The position numbers and the translations under genes are program-made. The notes beneath the pieces are model-generated. The model was given only the letters and a program-made list of their open reading frames with translations, made no database searches and was not told the origin of the DNA. From contig NZ_FNIX01000002.1 in NCBI RefSeq assembly GCF_900104175.1, positions 310,001-374,000 of the forward strand: 64,000 nt of DNA, written 5' to 3'. Shown here piece by piece: positions 52,495-60,847 of the stretch (the stretch's first letter is position 1; each line of letters begins with the position of its first letter). Source of the DNA: Lentzea jiangxiensis (GTDB taxonomy: Bacteria; Actinomycetota; Actinomycetes; Mycobacteriales; Pseudonocardiaceae).

Positions 52495-54108
52495 GTGGGT
52501 GTGGACGTCGACAGCTGGGGCCTGCGGGACCACTACGCCGCGGAAGAGGACCCGAACGTCCGGTACGTCATCATTCTCGTTGAAGGCCAACGGCTTCCGC
52601 ACGCCGTCGTGCGACTGGCCGGCACGGTGGAGGAAGCCTTCGGCCACGAGCTGCGGTGGGAACCGTCGGACCTGTTGAGCCGCGTGGAGTCCGAGCCGTC
52701 GTGGACGGCACGTGACGCGAACGTCGGCTACGCCAACGGCTTCCTCGTCGAGATGATCCGCGTGCTCCGTGCGCGCAGGCACGAGTCGGAGCTGGCGGAC
52801 TACAAGTACTACGCGAGCTTCAAGCACGCCCTCGGCGTGCTGGACCTCGGCAACGCCGACCGGCTGATCCGCCGCCCCGAGGGCAGCGTCGAGGAGGAGT
52901 ACGCCGGCCACGGGACGTGGGAGCGGTCCGACAAGCTCCACCGCGTCGACTTCGGCCACGACCCGGACGACGAGTACGTCGCGATCAGCGAGTCCGAGGC
53001 CCTTCGGCTCAAGGAGCTGATCGACGACAGGTGGGACCGCGGTTGCAGCCACCACGTCGTGCTCGTGGACGGGAACCCGGTCGCCGTCGTCGTCAAGGTG
53101 CGCGCCAGCCCGGACGACGAACTGGCCTGCACCGGCGAGGCGGAGCCCCAGCCGTCCCGGCTGCTCGACCAGGCGACGCGGGAGCCGCGGATGAACGCCG
53201 TCGAGGTCACCATGCGGAAGGCCGTCGAGGTGATGGCTGTGCTCACCCAGCGCCGCCGCCTGCGCGACCAGGCCACCCTGACCGGTGGCTTCGCGCTGTT
53301 CGACAGCCTGACCGACGTCCTCGACCCGGACGCGGCCACCGAGGTGGTGCCCGCGCGCGAGGACCGGCAGCGGATCTTCGCGCCCCTGAGCCCCCGGGAG
53401 GCCGAGCAGGTCAGCCTGCGCCTGCACGTGCGGGAGGCCCGCCGCACCGCCGAACCGGTCGGCGGCCACCACCACTTCGCCGTCTTCTCGCGACTCCAGG
53501 ACGTCGTCGACCCCGTCGTCGCGTCCTCGGTGATCCGCGTGGACCCGCACGGCCACTGGGAGATGTACCTGCGTGGGGGAGTGTGGCTGCGCACCCCGAA
53601 GCCGTCGAGGCTCATCACCCTGCCGCTGGCCGGGTCCGGCCTCGACCGCGTCACGCGCGCGCTCGACGACCTGCGGCCCCGCTACTTCGAGGCCCGCGGG
53701 CCGCAGGGCCGGGTAGCGCTGCTCCGCCTGGCCGGGAGCACCGAGGAGTCCGCGCGCGACCTCCGGTGGGAGCCGTCGGCGTTGCTGTCGCGCTGGCAGG
53801 ACGAACCGGACCGGGTCATCACCGAGTACGACGAAGAGGCGATGACCCTGGCGAGGTACCACCGGGCGAGCAGCGAGAGGGCCGAGCGGCACCGCGGCGA
53901 CGCTTGCGGGTACTTCGCGGTCTTCGCCGACTTCGCGGCCGCGCTGGACTTCCGGCGCGCCGAGACGGTGGTGCGGCGCAGGGACGACGTCGACGAACGG
54001 CACGTCGAGCGAGGCCGGTGGGTCCAGACGGACCTGTTGTCCCGCAACCCGAGCGTCCCGTACCTCGCCGTGGGCGAAGCCGAGCTGGAACGGTTGGGCC
54101 AGAACTGA
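52495..54108 (+). CDS. Unrecognised protein with internal repeats
   Basis: 537 residues from GTG 52495 (ctggggggatcgca upstream). No known family recognised and no signal peptide or membrane segment. Internally repeated: HELRWEPSDLLSRVESEPSW near residue 58 recurs as DLRWEPSALLSRWQDEPDRV near 422; YYASFKHALGVLDLGNADRL IRR recurs as YFAVFADFAAALDFRRAETV VRR, and more weakly as FALFDSLTDVLDPDAATEVV and FAVFSRLQDVVDPVVASSV. Each ends in a strand-like W-x-D-L-L-type element (GTWERSDKL, GVWLRTPKPS, GRWVQTDLLS). Acidic with many charged residues, probably cytoplasmic. Possible duplication of a ~170-residue domain. Confidence 0.75.
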   Translation: MGVDVDSWGLRDHYAAEEDPNVRYVIILVEGQRLPHAVVRLAGTVEEAFGHELRWEPSDLLSRVESEPSWTARDANVGYANGFLVEMIRVLRARRHESELADYKYYASFKHALGVLDLGNADRLIRRPEGSVEEEYAGHGTWERSDKLHRVDFGHDPDDEYVAISESEALRLKELIDDRWDRGCSHHVVLVDGNPVAVVVKVRASPDDELACTGEAEPQPSRLLDQATREPRMNAVEVTMRKAVEVMAVLTQRRRLRDQATLTGGFALFDSLTDVLDPDAATEVVPAREDRQRIFAPLSPREAEQVSLRLHVREARRTAEPVGGHHHFAVFSRLQDVVDPVVASSVIRVDPHGHWEMYLRGGVWLRTPKPSRLITLPLAGSGLDRVTRALDDLRPRYFEARGPQGRVALLRLAGSTEESARDLRWEPSALLSRWQDEPDRVITEYDEEAMTLARYHRASSERAERHRGDACGYFAVFADFAAALDFRRAETVVRRRDDVDERHVERGRWVQTDLLSRNPSVPYLAVGEAELERLGQN

Positions 54109-54128
54109 TCTACGACCAGTAGGGCGCA

Positions 54129-54150
54129 ACCTAAAGGGTATAGGCTAGGT
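54129..54150. promoter_or_regulatory. Promoter/operator region of the TetR gene, probably leaderless
   Basis: A TAGGCT -10 element at 54141-54146 puts the transcript start at or just before the ATG (54154), so the mRNA may be leaderless. The stretch is bounded by ACCTA (54129-54133) and TAGGT (54146-54150), an inverted pair suitable for autorepression by the TetR protein. Confidence 0.35.
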
Positions 54151-54153
54151 CGC

Positions 54154-54738
54154 ATGCGCCAAGCCCTGACCGCACCGGCTGTGATCGCCGAAGCAGCCAC
54201 CCTGGCCGACGAGCAGGGCTTCCAGGCCGTGACCCTCTCGGCCGTGGCACGACGCCTGGGCGTGCAAGCCCCCAGCCTCTACACCCACGTCCAGGACCTG
54301 GAAGCCCTCAAAGACGGCGTCACCGCACGAGCACTGGCCGAACTGTCCGCCGGGATCAGCGAGGCGATAGCCGGAAGATCCGGCAGACACGCCCTCCAGG
54401 CCTTCGCCGACACCCACCGCGGCTACGCGCGGGCGTTCCCGGGCCGCTGGCAGTCCCTCCAACGCCGGGCAGGCCGGCCGGTGGTCCGCTCGGACGCGGC
54501 CAGGACCCTGGCGGAGCAGGCCGGCGCGGTCCTCAGGGGCTATCCGGTGCCCTCGACCGAGCACGTGCACGCCATCCGCCTGCTGGGCAGCACGATCAAC
54601 GGCTTCCTGTCCCTGGAGCGCACCGGCGGCTTCGACCACAGCGAGCCGGCGCCGGAGGAGTCCTGGCACAGGACGGTGACAGCCCTCGACGCACTCCTGA
54701 ACGCCTGGCCCTCCACCCGGGACGAGACGCGACCATGA
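54154..54738 (+). CDS. TetR-family regulator (WHG C-terminal domain)
   Basis: 194 residues. N-terminal helix-turn-helix VTLSAVARRLGVQAPSLYTH VQ with the TetR core YTHV; the C-terminal domain (GRHALQAFADTHRGYARAFP ... VHAIRLLGSTINGFLSLERT GG) is the WHG type. Probably represses itself and the following hydrolase gene, with which it overlaps by four bases. The ligand is unknown. It lacks an upstream Shine-Dalgarno sequence, consistent with leaderless expression. Confidence 0.9.
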   Translation: MRQALTAPAVIAEAATLADEQGFQAVTLSAVARRLGVQAPSLYTHVQDLEALKDGVTARALAELSAGISEAIAGRSGRHALQAFADTHRGYARAFPGRWQSLQRRAGRPVVRSDAARTLAEQAGAVLRGYPVPSTEHVHAIRLLGSTINGFLSLERTGGFDHSEPAPEESWHRTVTALDALLNAWPSTRDETRP

Positions 54739-55871
54739 TCACCACCCCGCTGACCGACGAGATCGTGCGAGGCGCCGCCGAGCTGGAGCGGACCAGCCGA
54801 GGCGTCCGCCCGCACCGCCTCCCCGCCTGGGTCCGCACCCGTTTCCCGGACCCCCGGCTGCTCGGCGCGGAAAGCCGCCCGGCGGGCGTGCGCCTGGTGT
54901 TCGCGACGAAGGCCACCACGATCGAGCTGGACCTCCACACCACCCATGTCTCGTACACGGGCGTCAGCCGCCCACGCGGCTATGTCGACCTGGTCGTGAA
55001 CGGCGACCGAGTCGCGAGCGACCAGGTCGGCGGCGGGGACCGGGTCGAGATCGACCCGGAGACCGGAGCGACGCGGCTCCACGCGGGCGTCCCGTGCACC
55101 ACCAGGTTCAGCGACCTCGGCACGGACGAGAAGCACGTCGAGCTCTGGCTGCCGCACAACGAGACCGTGGACCTGCGGGCCCTGCGCACCGACGAACCGG
55201 TCGTGCCGCTGACCTCGGCCAGGCGGATCTGGCTGCACCACGGCAGCTCGATCAGCCACGGGTCGAACGCCACGACGCCCACCCGGACCTGGCCCGCCGT
55301 CGCGTCCCGCCTGGGTGACGCCGAGCTGCACAGCCTCGGCTTCGGCGGCAGCGCGCTGGTCGACCCGTTCGTCGCCCGCGTGATGCGCGACCGCCCCGCC
55401 GACCTGATCAGCGTGAAGCTCGGCATCAACGTGGTGAACTTCGACGTGATGCGGCTGCGGGCGTTCGTGCCGGCGGTGCACGGGTTCCTCGACACGATCC
55501 GCGACGGCCACCCGGAGACGCCGCTGGTGCTGATGTCGCCGATCTTCTGCGGCGCCTACGAGGACACGCCCGGTCCCGGCCGGATGGACCTCGACGGCCG
55601 GGGCGGGGTGCGCTTCTCCGCGACCGGTCCGCACGGTCCGGCGCCGCAGCTCACCCTGCGGGTCGTCCGCGAGGCCCTGGAGTCGCTCGCCGGGCGCAGG
55701 GAGGACCCGAACCTGCACCACCTCGACGGCACCCGGCTCTACGGCGAGCAGGACGCGGCCGAGAACCCGTTGCCGGACGCGCTGCACCCGGACACCGCCG
55801 CGCACGAGCTGATCGGCGAGCGCTTCGCCCGCTACGCCTTCGCACCGGGCGGCCCGTTCGCGACCCGGTGA
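54735..55871 (+). CDS. SGNH/GDSL-family hydrolase with N-terminal beta domain
   Basis: 378 residues. An N-terminal ~150-residue beta-rich domain (RLVFATKATTIELDLHTTHV ...) is followed by the SGNH catalytic part: HHGSSISHGSNATTPTRTWP (nucleophilic Ser), GFGGSALVDPFVARVMRD, ISVKLGINVV and the C-terminal DALHPDTAAHELIGERF with catalytic Asp/His. This two-domain form occurs in acetylxylan-esterase-like and other carbohydrate esterases. No signal peptide. Translationally coupled to the TetR regulator. Confidence 0.86.
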   Translation: MITTPLTDEIVRGAAELERTSRGVRPHRLPAWVRTRFPDPRLLGAESRPAGVRLVFATKATTIELDLHTTHVSYTGVSRPRGYVDLVVNGDRVASDQVGGGDRVEIDPETGATRLHAGVPCTTRFSDLGTDEKHVELWLPHNETVDLRALRTDEPVVPLTSARRIWLHHGSSISHGSNATTPTRTWPAVASRLGDAELHSLGFGGSALVDPFVARVMRDRPADLISVKLGINVVNFDVMRLRAFVPAVHGFLDTIRDGHPETPLVLMSPIFCGAYEDTPGPGRMDLDGRGGVRFSATGPHGPAPQLTLRVVREALESLAGRREDPNLHHLDGTRLYGEQDAAENPLPDALHPDTAAHELIGERFARYAFAPGGPFATR

Positions 55872-55926
55872 GCGCTACCGCCCGCGTCCGGCACCGCGAT
55901 CCCGGGCAGCCACGCCGTCCGGAGCG

Positions 55927-56334
55927 TCACGGGGTCGCGGTGCAGGGCACGACCGCCCACACGGCCTTACCGGTCTCCTGCGGTGTCACGCCCCAGCGCT
56001 CGCAGAGCTGGTCGACCAGCACGAGGCCACGGCCCCGCACGGAGTCCGGGGAGGACGGCTGCAGCGCCGGGGGAGTGGCGGAGGCGTCCTCCACCACGAC
56101 CTCGACGCCGTCCTCCGCGCCGGTGCGGTGCAGCCGCAGGCGCGCGGGGAACCGGCCGTGGTCGTAGACGTTCGACACGAGCTCGGTCACGACCAGCTGC
56201 ACGTCGAGCAGGTCGTCCTCGTGCAGCGACGGCAGCGAGGTGCGCGCCCACTGGCGGACCACGGCGATGTCAGGCACCTCACTGTCCAACTCCAGCACGT
56301 GGGAGGAATCAGGAGGGTCGTCGACGACGGCCAA
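55927..56334 (-). CDS. Anti-sigma-type ATP-binding protein (RsbW/SpoIIAB-like HATPase)
   Basis: 135 residues. GHKL ATPase: N-box VVTELVSNVYDHGR, G1 VVVEDASATPP and G2 RGRGLVLVDQLCERWG, ending FxVxW-type AVWAVVPC. Such proteins act as serine kinases that bind a sigma factor or an anti-anti-sigma protein. Divergent from the RsbR gene with a 137-base gap containing a hairpin, so it probably belongs functionally to the stress-signalling cluster. Confidence 0.85.
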   Translation of the reverse strand: MAVVDDPPDSSHVLELDSEVPDIAVVRQWARTSLPSLHEDDLLDVQLVVTELVSNVYDHGRFPARLRLHRTGAEDGVEVVVEDASATPPALQPSSPDSVRGRGLVLVDQLCERWGVTPQETGKAVWAVVPCTATP

Positions 56335-56402
56335 GAGCGTGCCTTCCTGTCACTGGTGAGCAGGCAGGAGTTACCTCCGGGACGAACCTCCTAAACGTGG
56401 TG

Positions 56403-56417
56403 ACCACCTGTGGTGGT
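56403..56417. promoter_or_regulatory. Inverted repeat in the divergent promoter before rsbR
   Basis: ACCACC-TGT-GGTGGT, a perfect 6+3+6 palindrome, lies between the anti-sigma ATPase start (56334) and the RsbR start (56472). An operator or short hairpin; the binding protein is unknown. Confidence 0.35.
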
Positions 56418-56471
56418 TCCCGGGTGCACGGCTACTGTCTGCGGAGAGGTTGACCGTTTGAGGAGGACCGA

Positions 56472-57323
56472 GTGACTTCGGACGCAGGGCATGCCCCGCG
56501 CTTGATCGAGTTGTTGCGGACGAACACCGAGTCCTTGATCGACAAGTGGGTGGACGCCGTGGCCGTCCTGCTGCGGGGACGGTCGACCAAGGCCGAGCTC
56601 GAGTCCGACTTCAAGGAGTTCTTCGCGGTGCTGCTGCCCCTGGTCGGCACCGACGGCAGGGACACGAGCAGGCCGGAGTTCGCCGAGATCCGGTCGCTGC
56701 TGGAGGAGTACTCGCGCAACCGGGTGCGGTCCGGCTTCACGCCGTCGGAGACCGCGTCGAGCCTCTTCTCGCTCAAGCGCGAGGTCTTCGGCCTGACCGA
56801 GGGTGACGAGGACCCGGAGCTCTTCCGCCAGGTGCTGGAGTTCTCCAGCCTTCTCGACGCCCTCGGCCTGCTGACCTTCGAGTTCTACGCGCGGGCGCGC
56901 GAGGAGATCATCCGCGAGCAGTCCGAGCAGCTGCTCGAGCTCACCACCCCGGTCGTGAAGATCTGGGAGGGCGTGCTGGCGGTGCCGCTCGTGGGCACGC
57001 TCGACTCCGCGCGCACCCAGGTCGTCATGGAGAAGCTGCTCGAGATGCTGGTCGAGACCGGCTCCGAGCACGCGATCATCGACATCACCGGTGTGTTCGC
57101 CGTGGACACCCAGGTCGCGCAGCACTTGCTCAAGACCGTCGTCGCGGCACGGCTCATGGGCGCGGAGTGCATCGTGTCCGGCATCCGCCCGCAGATCGCG
57201 CAGACGATCGTGGCGCTGGGCATCGAGTTCGGCGACATCGTCACGAAGGCCTCGCTGGCCGACGCCTTGCGGCACGCGCTGCGCCGGGACGGCGTGGACG
57301 TCGTGCGCCGCGAGGTCGTGTGA
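56472..57323 (+). CDS. rsbR: RsbR-type stressosome protein (sensor domain plus STAS)
   Basis: 283 residues from GTG 56472 behind aggagga. The N-terminal ~150 residues are all-helical (RLIELLRTNTESLIDKWVDA, FRQVLEFSSLLDALGLLTFE), the globin-like RsbR N-domain, and the C-terminal ~120 residues form a STAS domain (TPVVKIWEGVLAVPLVGTLD, AIIDITGVFAVDTQVAQHLL). The core scaffolding protein of stressosomes. Phospho-acceptor Thr/Ser of the STAS domain is likely in DITGVFAVDT. Shares one base with the RsbS start, so the three genes are coupled. Confidence 0.92.
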   Translation: MTSDAGHAPRLIELLRTNTESLIDKWVDAVAVLLRGRSTKAELESDFKEFFAVLLPLVGTDGRDTSRPEFAEIRSLLEEYSRNRVRSGFTPSETASSLFSLKREVFGLTEGDEDPELFRQVLEFSSLLDALGLLTFEFYARAREEIIREQSEQLLELTTPVVKIWEGVLAVPLVGTLDSARTQVVMEKLLEMLVETGSEHAIIDITGVFAVDTQVAQHLLKTVVAARLMGAECIVSGIRPQIAQTIVALGIEFGDIVTKASLADALRHALRRDGVDVVRREVV

Positions 57324-57685
57324 TGGAACGCGTCCCGATTCTGAAGATCGGCGGCGTGCTGCTCGTCTCCATCCAGATCGACCTGCAGGACCAGAGCGTG
57401 CTGGCGCTGCAGGAGGACCTGGCGGAGAAGATCAGCACGACCGGCGCGCACGGCGTGGTCATCGACATCTCCGCGGTGGAGATCGTCGACTCGTTCATCG
57501 GCCGGATGTTCGCCACGATCGCGTCCATCTCGCGGCTGTTCGACGCCGACACCGTCGTGGTGGGAATGCGTCCGGCCGTCGCGATCACGCTCGTGGAACT
57601 GGGTCTCACGCTCGGTGGCGTGCGCACGGCGCTGAACCTCGAACGCGGCATGAAGATCCTGGAGCAAGTCCGGCGGGACGCCTGA
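57323..57685 (+). CDS. rsbS: RsbS-type STAS stressosome protein
   Basis: 120 residues, a single STAS domain: PILKIGGVLLVSIQIDLQDQ, GVVIDISAVEIVDSFIGRMF and MRPAVAITLVELGLTL. The serine in VEIVDSF corresponds to the phosphorylated Ser of B. subtilis RsbS. With RsbR it forms the stressosome and sequesters RsbT until the stress signal. ATG shares a base with the rsbR stop, and its own stop shares a base with the rsbT start. Confidence 0.93.
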   Translation: MERVPILKIGGVLLVSIQIDLQDQSVLALQEDLAEKISTTGAHGVVIDISAVEIVDSFIGRMFATIASISRLFDADTVVVGMRPAVAITLVELGLTLGGVRTALNLERGMKILEQVRRDA

Positions 57686-58098
57686 TGCCGCCCCGGTCCG
57701 ACGGCCCGGAGGAGCTGTCGATCACCGGTGACGACGACGTGGTGCGCGTGCGCCAGCTCGTCCGCACGTACGCGCAGCAGACGAAGCTGTCGCTGGTCGA
57801 CCAGACGAAGCTGGTCACCGCGGCCAGCGAGCTCGCCCGCAACACGCTGATCTACGGCGGCGGGGGCTTCGCCCGCGTCGAGGAGGTCAACGACGGACGG
57901 CGCGCCGGCGTCCGCGCGTCGTTCCACGACGAGGGTCCCGGGATCCCCGACCTCACGCTCGCCCTGGCCGACGGCTGGAGCAGCGGGAGCGGACTCGGCC
58001 TCGGGCTGAGCGGCGCCCGCCGCCTGGTCGACCAGTTCGACCTCGACACCGAGGTCGGCCGCGGCACGGTGGTGACGGTGGTCAAGTGGAAGAGATGA
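57685..58098 (+). CDS. rsbT: RsbT-type serine kinase / switch protein
   Basis: 137 residues. GHKL kinase with N-box TAASELARNTLIYGGGG, G1 FHDEGPGIPDL, and G2 SGSGLGLGLSGARRLVDQFD. Phosphorylates RsbR and RsbS, and when released activates a SpoIIE/RsbU-type phosphatase. Coupled at both ends to neighbours (TGATG at the front, ATGA at the back). Confidence 0.93.
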   Translation: MPPRSDGPEELSITGDDDVVRVRQLVRTYAQQTKLSLVDQTKLVTAASELARNTLIYGGGGFARVEEVNDGRRAGVRASFHDEGPGIPDLTLALADGWSSGSGLGLGLSGARRLVDQFDLDTEVGRGTVVTVVKWKR

Positions 58099-59123
58099 CC
58101 ACCGCGACCTGCCTGCCGCTGGTGCGCGACGAGGCCTGGCTGCCGGTCGAGGAGACCGCCCACGTGGGCAGGGTGCGGCGAACGGCCACGGTGCTCGCCG
58201 AACGACTCGGGTTCTCCGAGTCGCGCGCCGCCGAGGTCGGTCTCGCGGTCACCGAGATCGGGACGAACCTGCACAAGCACGCCCGGCAGGGCGTCGTGCT
58301 GGTCAGGTCGGTGCGCGGTGAGCAGGACGCGGCGGTCGAGGTCCTGGCGGTGGACCGCGGCCCCGGCATCGGCGACCAGGCCCTGGCGTGGCAGGACGGG
58401 CACTCCACCGCCGGCACGCTGGGCGTGGGGCTCGGCACGGTGCGCAGGCTCGCGTCGAGCTGCGCCATGACGTCCCGCCTGGGCAAGGGGACGGCGCTGG
58501 TCGCGCGGTTCGCGTCCCGGGCCGGGTGGACACCCGAGTGGGGCGTGGAAAGCGCCGCCGGGGTGACCAGGCCGATCAAGAACGAGGACGTGTGCGGTGA
58601 CGCGTACGCGGTGTGCCGCAGCTCCGACCGGCTGACGCTCATGATGTGCGACGGCTCGGGCCACGGACCGCTGGCCGCCGCGGCGTCCGATGCGGCCGTG
58701 CGGTACTTCCAGGCGAACGCGCCCCTGCCGCCGGACCAGATGGTCACGCGGCTGCACGCGGCGTTGCGCGGCACCCGCGGCGGAGCGGTGGCGGTCGCCG
58801 ACATCGACCTGGTCGCACGGACGGTGCGCTACTGCGGGCTCGGCAACATCGCCGCCGCGGTGCTGGCGGACGGGCGCAAGCACGGCATGATCTCGGTGCC
58901 CGGCGTGGCGGGCCACCAGGCGCGCACGATCCGGACGTTCGACTACGCGCTGCCGGACCGCGCGGTGGTGGTCCTGCACTCCGACGGCCTCACCGAACGC
59001 TGGGGCGTCGACCACGGCAGCGACCTGGTCAACGACGCGCCTGTGCTGATCGCGGCGACACTGCTGCGGGAGGCCGGTGTCCGCAACGACGACGCCTGCG
59101 TGCTCGTGGCCAGACCGGCATGA
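58095..59123 (+). CDS. Fusion of GHKL ATPase and SpoIIE/RsbX-type phosphatase
   Basis: 342 residues from ATG 58095. The N-terminal half (about 15-140) is a GHKL ATPase with N-box AVTEIGTNLHKHARQG, G1 AVDRGPGIGDQA and G2 GTLGVGLGTVRRLA. The C-terminal half (about 150-342) is a PP2C-like SpoIIE domain: MMCDGSGHGPLAAAASDAAV, YCGLGNIAAAVLADG, VLHSDGLTERWG and NDDACVLVAR. Corresponds to RsbX plus an RsbT-like part: likely dephosphorylates RsbR/RsbS to reset the stressosome. Confidence 0.9.
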   Translation: MTTATCLPLVRDEAWLPVEETAHVGRVRRTATVLAERLGFSESRAAEVGLAVTEIGTNLHKHARQGVVLVRSVRGEQDAAVEVLAVDRGPGIGDQALAWQDGHSTAGTLGVGLGTVRRLASSCAMTSRLGKGTALVARFASRAGWTPEWGVESAAGVTRPIKNEDVCGDAYAVCRSSDRLTLMMCDGSGHGPLAAAASDAAVRYFQANAPLPPDQMVTRLHAALRGTRGGAVAVADIDLVARTVRYCGLGNIAAAVLADGRKHGMISVPGVAGHQARTIRTFDYALPDRAVVVLHSDGLTERWGVDHGSDLVNDAPVLIAATLLREAGVRNDDACVLVARPA

Positions 59124-60847
59124 CGACGACCGAGCTGCTGCGCCTGGTGATCGGCGACGAGCGGGACGTGTTCCTGCTGCGTCAGCGCGGTCGCCAGGTC
59201 GCGGCCGCCGTCGGGCTCGACGGGCAGAACCAGGTCCGCGTGGCGACCGCGCTGAGCGACATCGGCCGGGAGCTGGTGCGCCAGGACGTGAGCACGACCG
59301 CGGTCTTCCGGCTGCGGCGCACCCGTCCCTCCGCGCTGCTCGTCGAACTGTCGTGGCAGGCCGGGGTGACGGCGTCCGGGCCCGGCTGGGACACCGCGAC
59401 CAGGTTGATGGACGAGCTCGTCGTGACGGCGAGCGGCGCGACCCTGGTGAAGAACGTGCACCAGGTGGCCGCACCGGACGAGGGTCTTCTCCGGGACCTG
59501 CGCGAGGACAGCGGCACCAGTGCGCTCGACGAGCTGCGCACCCAGAACCAGGAGCTCCTGGAGACGCTCGAGAACCTGGAGGCGAAGAGCAAGGAGCTCG
59601 AACGCCTCAACGACGAGCTCGAGGAGACCAACCGCGGCGTCGTCGCGCTCTACCAGGAGCTGTCCGGCGAGCTGGAGCAGACCAACCAGGGCGTCGTCGC
59701 CCTGTACGCGGAGCTGGACGCGAAGTCCGCCGAGCTGCGGGACGCCGCGGCCGCGCGCATCCGGTTCTGGTCCAACATCAGCCACGAGCTGCGCGCGCCG
59801 ATCAACTCCGTGGTCGGCCTGACCCGGTTGCTCGCCGCTCCCGGCGGCGACCCCCTGACCACCGACCAGCGCCACCACGTCGACCTGATCAACGAGTCCG
59901 CGGCGACGTTGCTCGCGCTGGTCAACGAGCTGCTCGACACCGCGAAGGCCGAATCGGGCAGCCTGCAGCCCCGGATGGCGCCCGTCGCGCTCGACTACGT
60001 GATCACCCAGCTGCGCTCGGCCGTGCGGCCGATGCTGCGCTCCGGTGACGTGAGCCTGGTCGTGGACGCGATCCCGGAGCTGCCGTCGCTGGTCACCGAC
60101 GAGACGATGCTCGTGCGGATCCTGCGCAACGTGCTCTCCAACGCGGTCAAGTTCACCAAGCGCGGCGAGATCCGCTTCACCGCGGAGAAGGGACCCGGTC
60201 CGGACGAGATCCGGTTCGTGGTCAGCGACACCGGCATCGGCATCCCGCCCGAGGAGCAGGACCGGGTGTTCGAGGAGTTCTACCAGGTGCCGAACGCGTT
60301 GCAGGTAGGGGCGAGCGGCACCGGGCTCGGCCTGTCGTACGCGCGCAAGCTCGCCGAGATCCTCGGCGGCGCGCTGGTGCTGAGCAGCACCCCCGGCGTC
60401 GGCACCGAGGTCGTGCTGACCCTGCCGACCGCGACGGACGAGTTCGTCCAGCCGGCGCCCGTCGCGTGCGCGCTGATCGCGGACGGCGACGAGAAGGCCC
60501 GCGCGCTGCTGCGCGACGCGGTGCGGGACATCGCCTCCGAGGTCGTCGAGGCCGAGGACGGCCGCACCGCCCTGAACCTCGCGAAGGCCCGGCGGCCCGA
60601 CCTGGTCGTGGTGAGCGCGAGCACGCCCGTGATGAGCGGCAGCGCCGTGCTGTCCGTGCTGCGCCTCGACCCGGACCTGCGGACGGTGCCCGTCGTCGTC
60701 GTGTCCGGCGACGATCCCGGTGGTCTCGCCCGCAGCGTGCACAGCCTCGGGGCCGCGCTGGTGCACGAGTCGCGGATCTCCCCCGAAACGGTGGGCCGCG
60801 CGATCAGGGACGCCCAGCTCACGGCGCGCAGAACGGAGGGCCGATGA
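59120..60847 (+). CDS. Hybrid histidine kinase with degenerate RsbT-like and pseudo-receiver domains
   Basis: 575 residues. N-terminal ~1-120 resembles RsbT (LRQRGRQVAAAVGLDGQNQV) but the N-box asparagine is gone (DIGRELV). A coiled coil (about 130-215, TQNQELLETLENLEAKSKEL, ELEETNRGVV repeated as ELEQTNQGVV) leads to HisKA FWSNISHELRAPINSVVG (phospho-His about 222) and a full HATPase (NVLSNAVKFTKRG, VSDTGIGIPPEEQ, GTGLGLSYARKLAEILGG). The C-terminal receiver (about 450-565) has Ser in place of the phospho-Asp (DLVVVSASTPVMSG). Coupled at both ends (ATGA). Confidence 0.88.
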   Translation: MTTTELLRLVIGDERDVFLLRQRGRQVAAAVGLDGQNQVRVATALSDIGRELVRQDVSTTAVFRLRRTRPSALLVELSWQAGVTASGPGWDTATRLMDELVVTASGATLVKNVHQVAAPDEGLLRDLREDSGTSALDELRTQNQELLETLENLEAKSKELERLNDELEETNRGVVALYQELSGELEQTNQGVVALYAELDAKSAELRDAAAARIRFWSNISHELRAPINSVVGLTRLLAAPGGDPLTTDQRHHVDLINESAATLLALVNELLDTAKAESGSLQPRMAPVALDYVITQLRSAVRPMLRSGDVSLVVDAIPELPSLVTDETMLVRILRNVLSNAVKFTKRGEIRFTAEKGPGPDEIRFVVSDTGIGIPPEEQDRVFEEFYQVPNALQVGASGTGLGLSYARKLAEILGGALVLSSTPGVGTEVVLTLPTATDEFVQPAPVACALIADGDEKARALLRDAVRDIASEVVEAEDGRTALNLAKARRPDLVVVSASTPVMSGSAVLSVLRLDPDLRTVPVVVVSGDDPGGLARSVHSLGAALVHESRISPETVGRAIRDAQLTARRTEGR

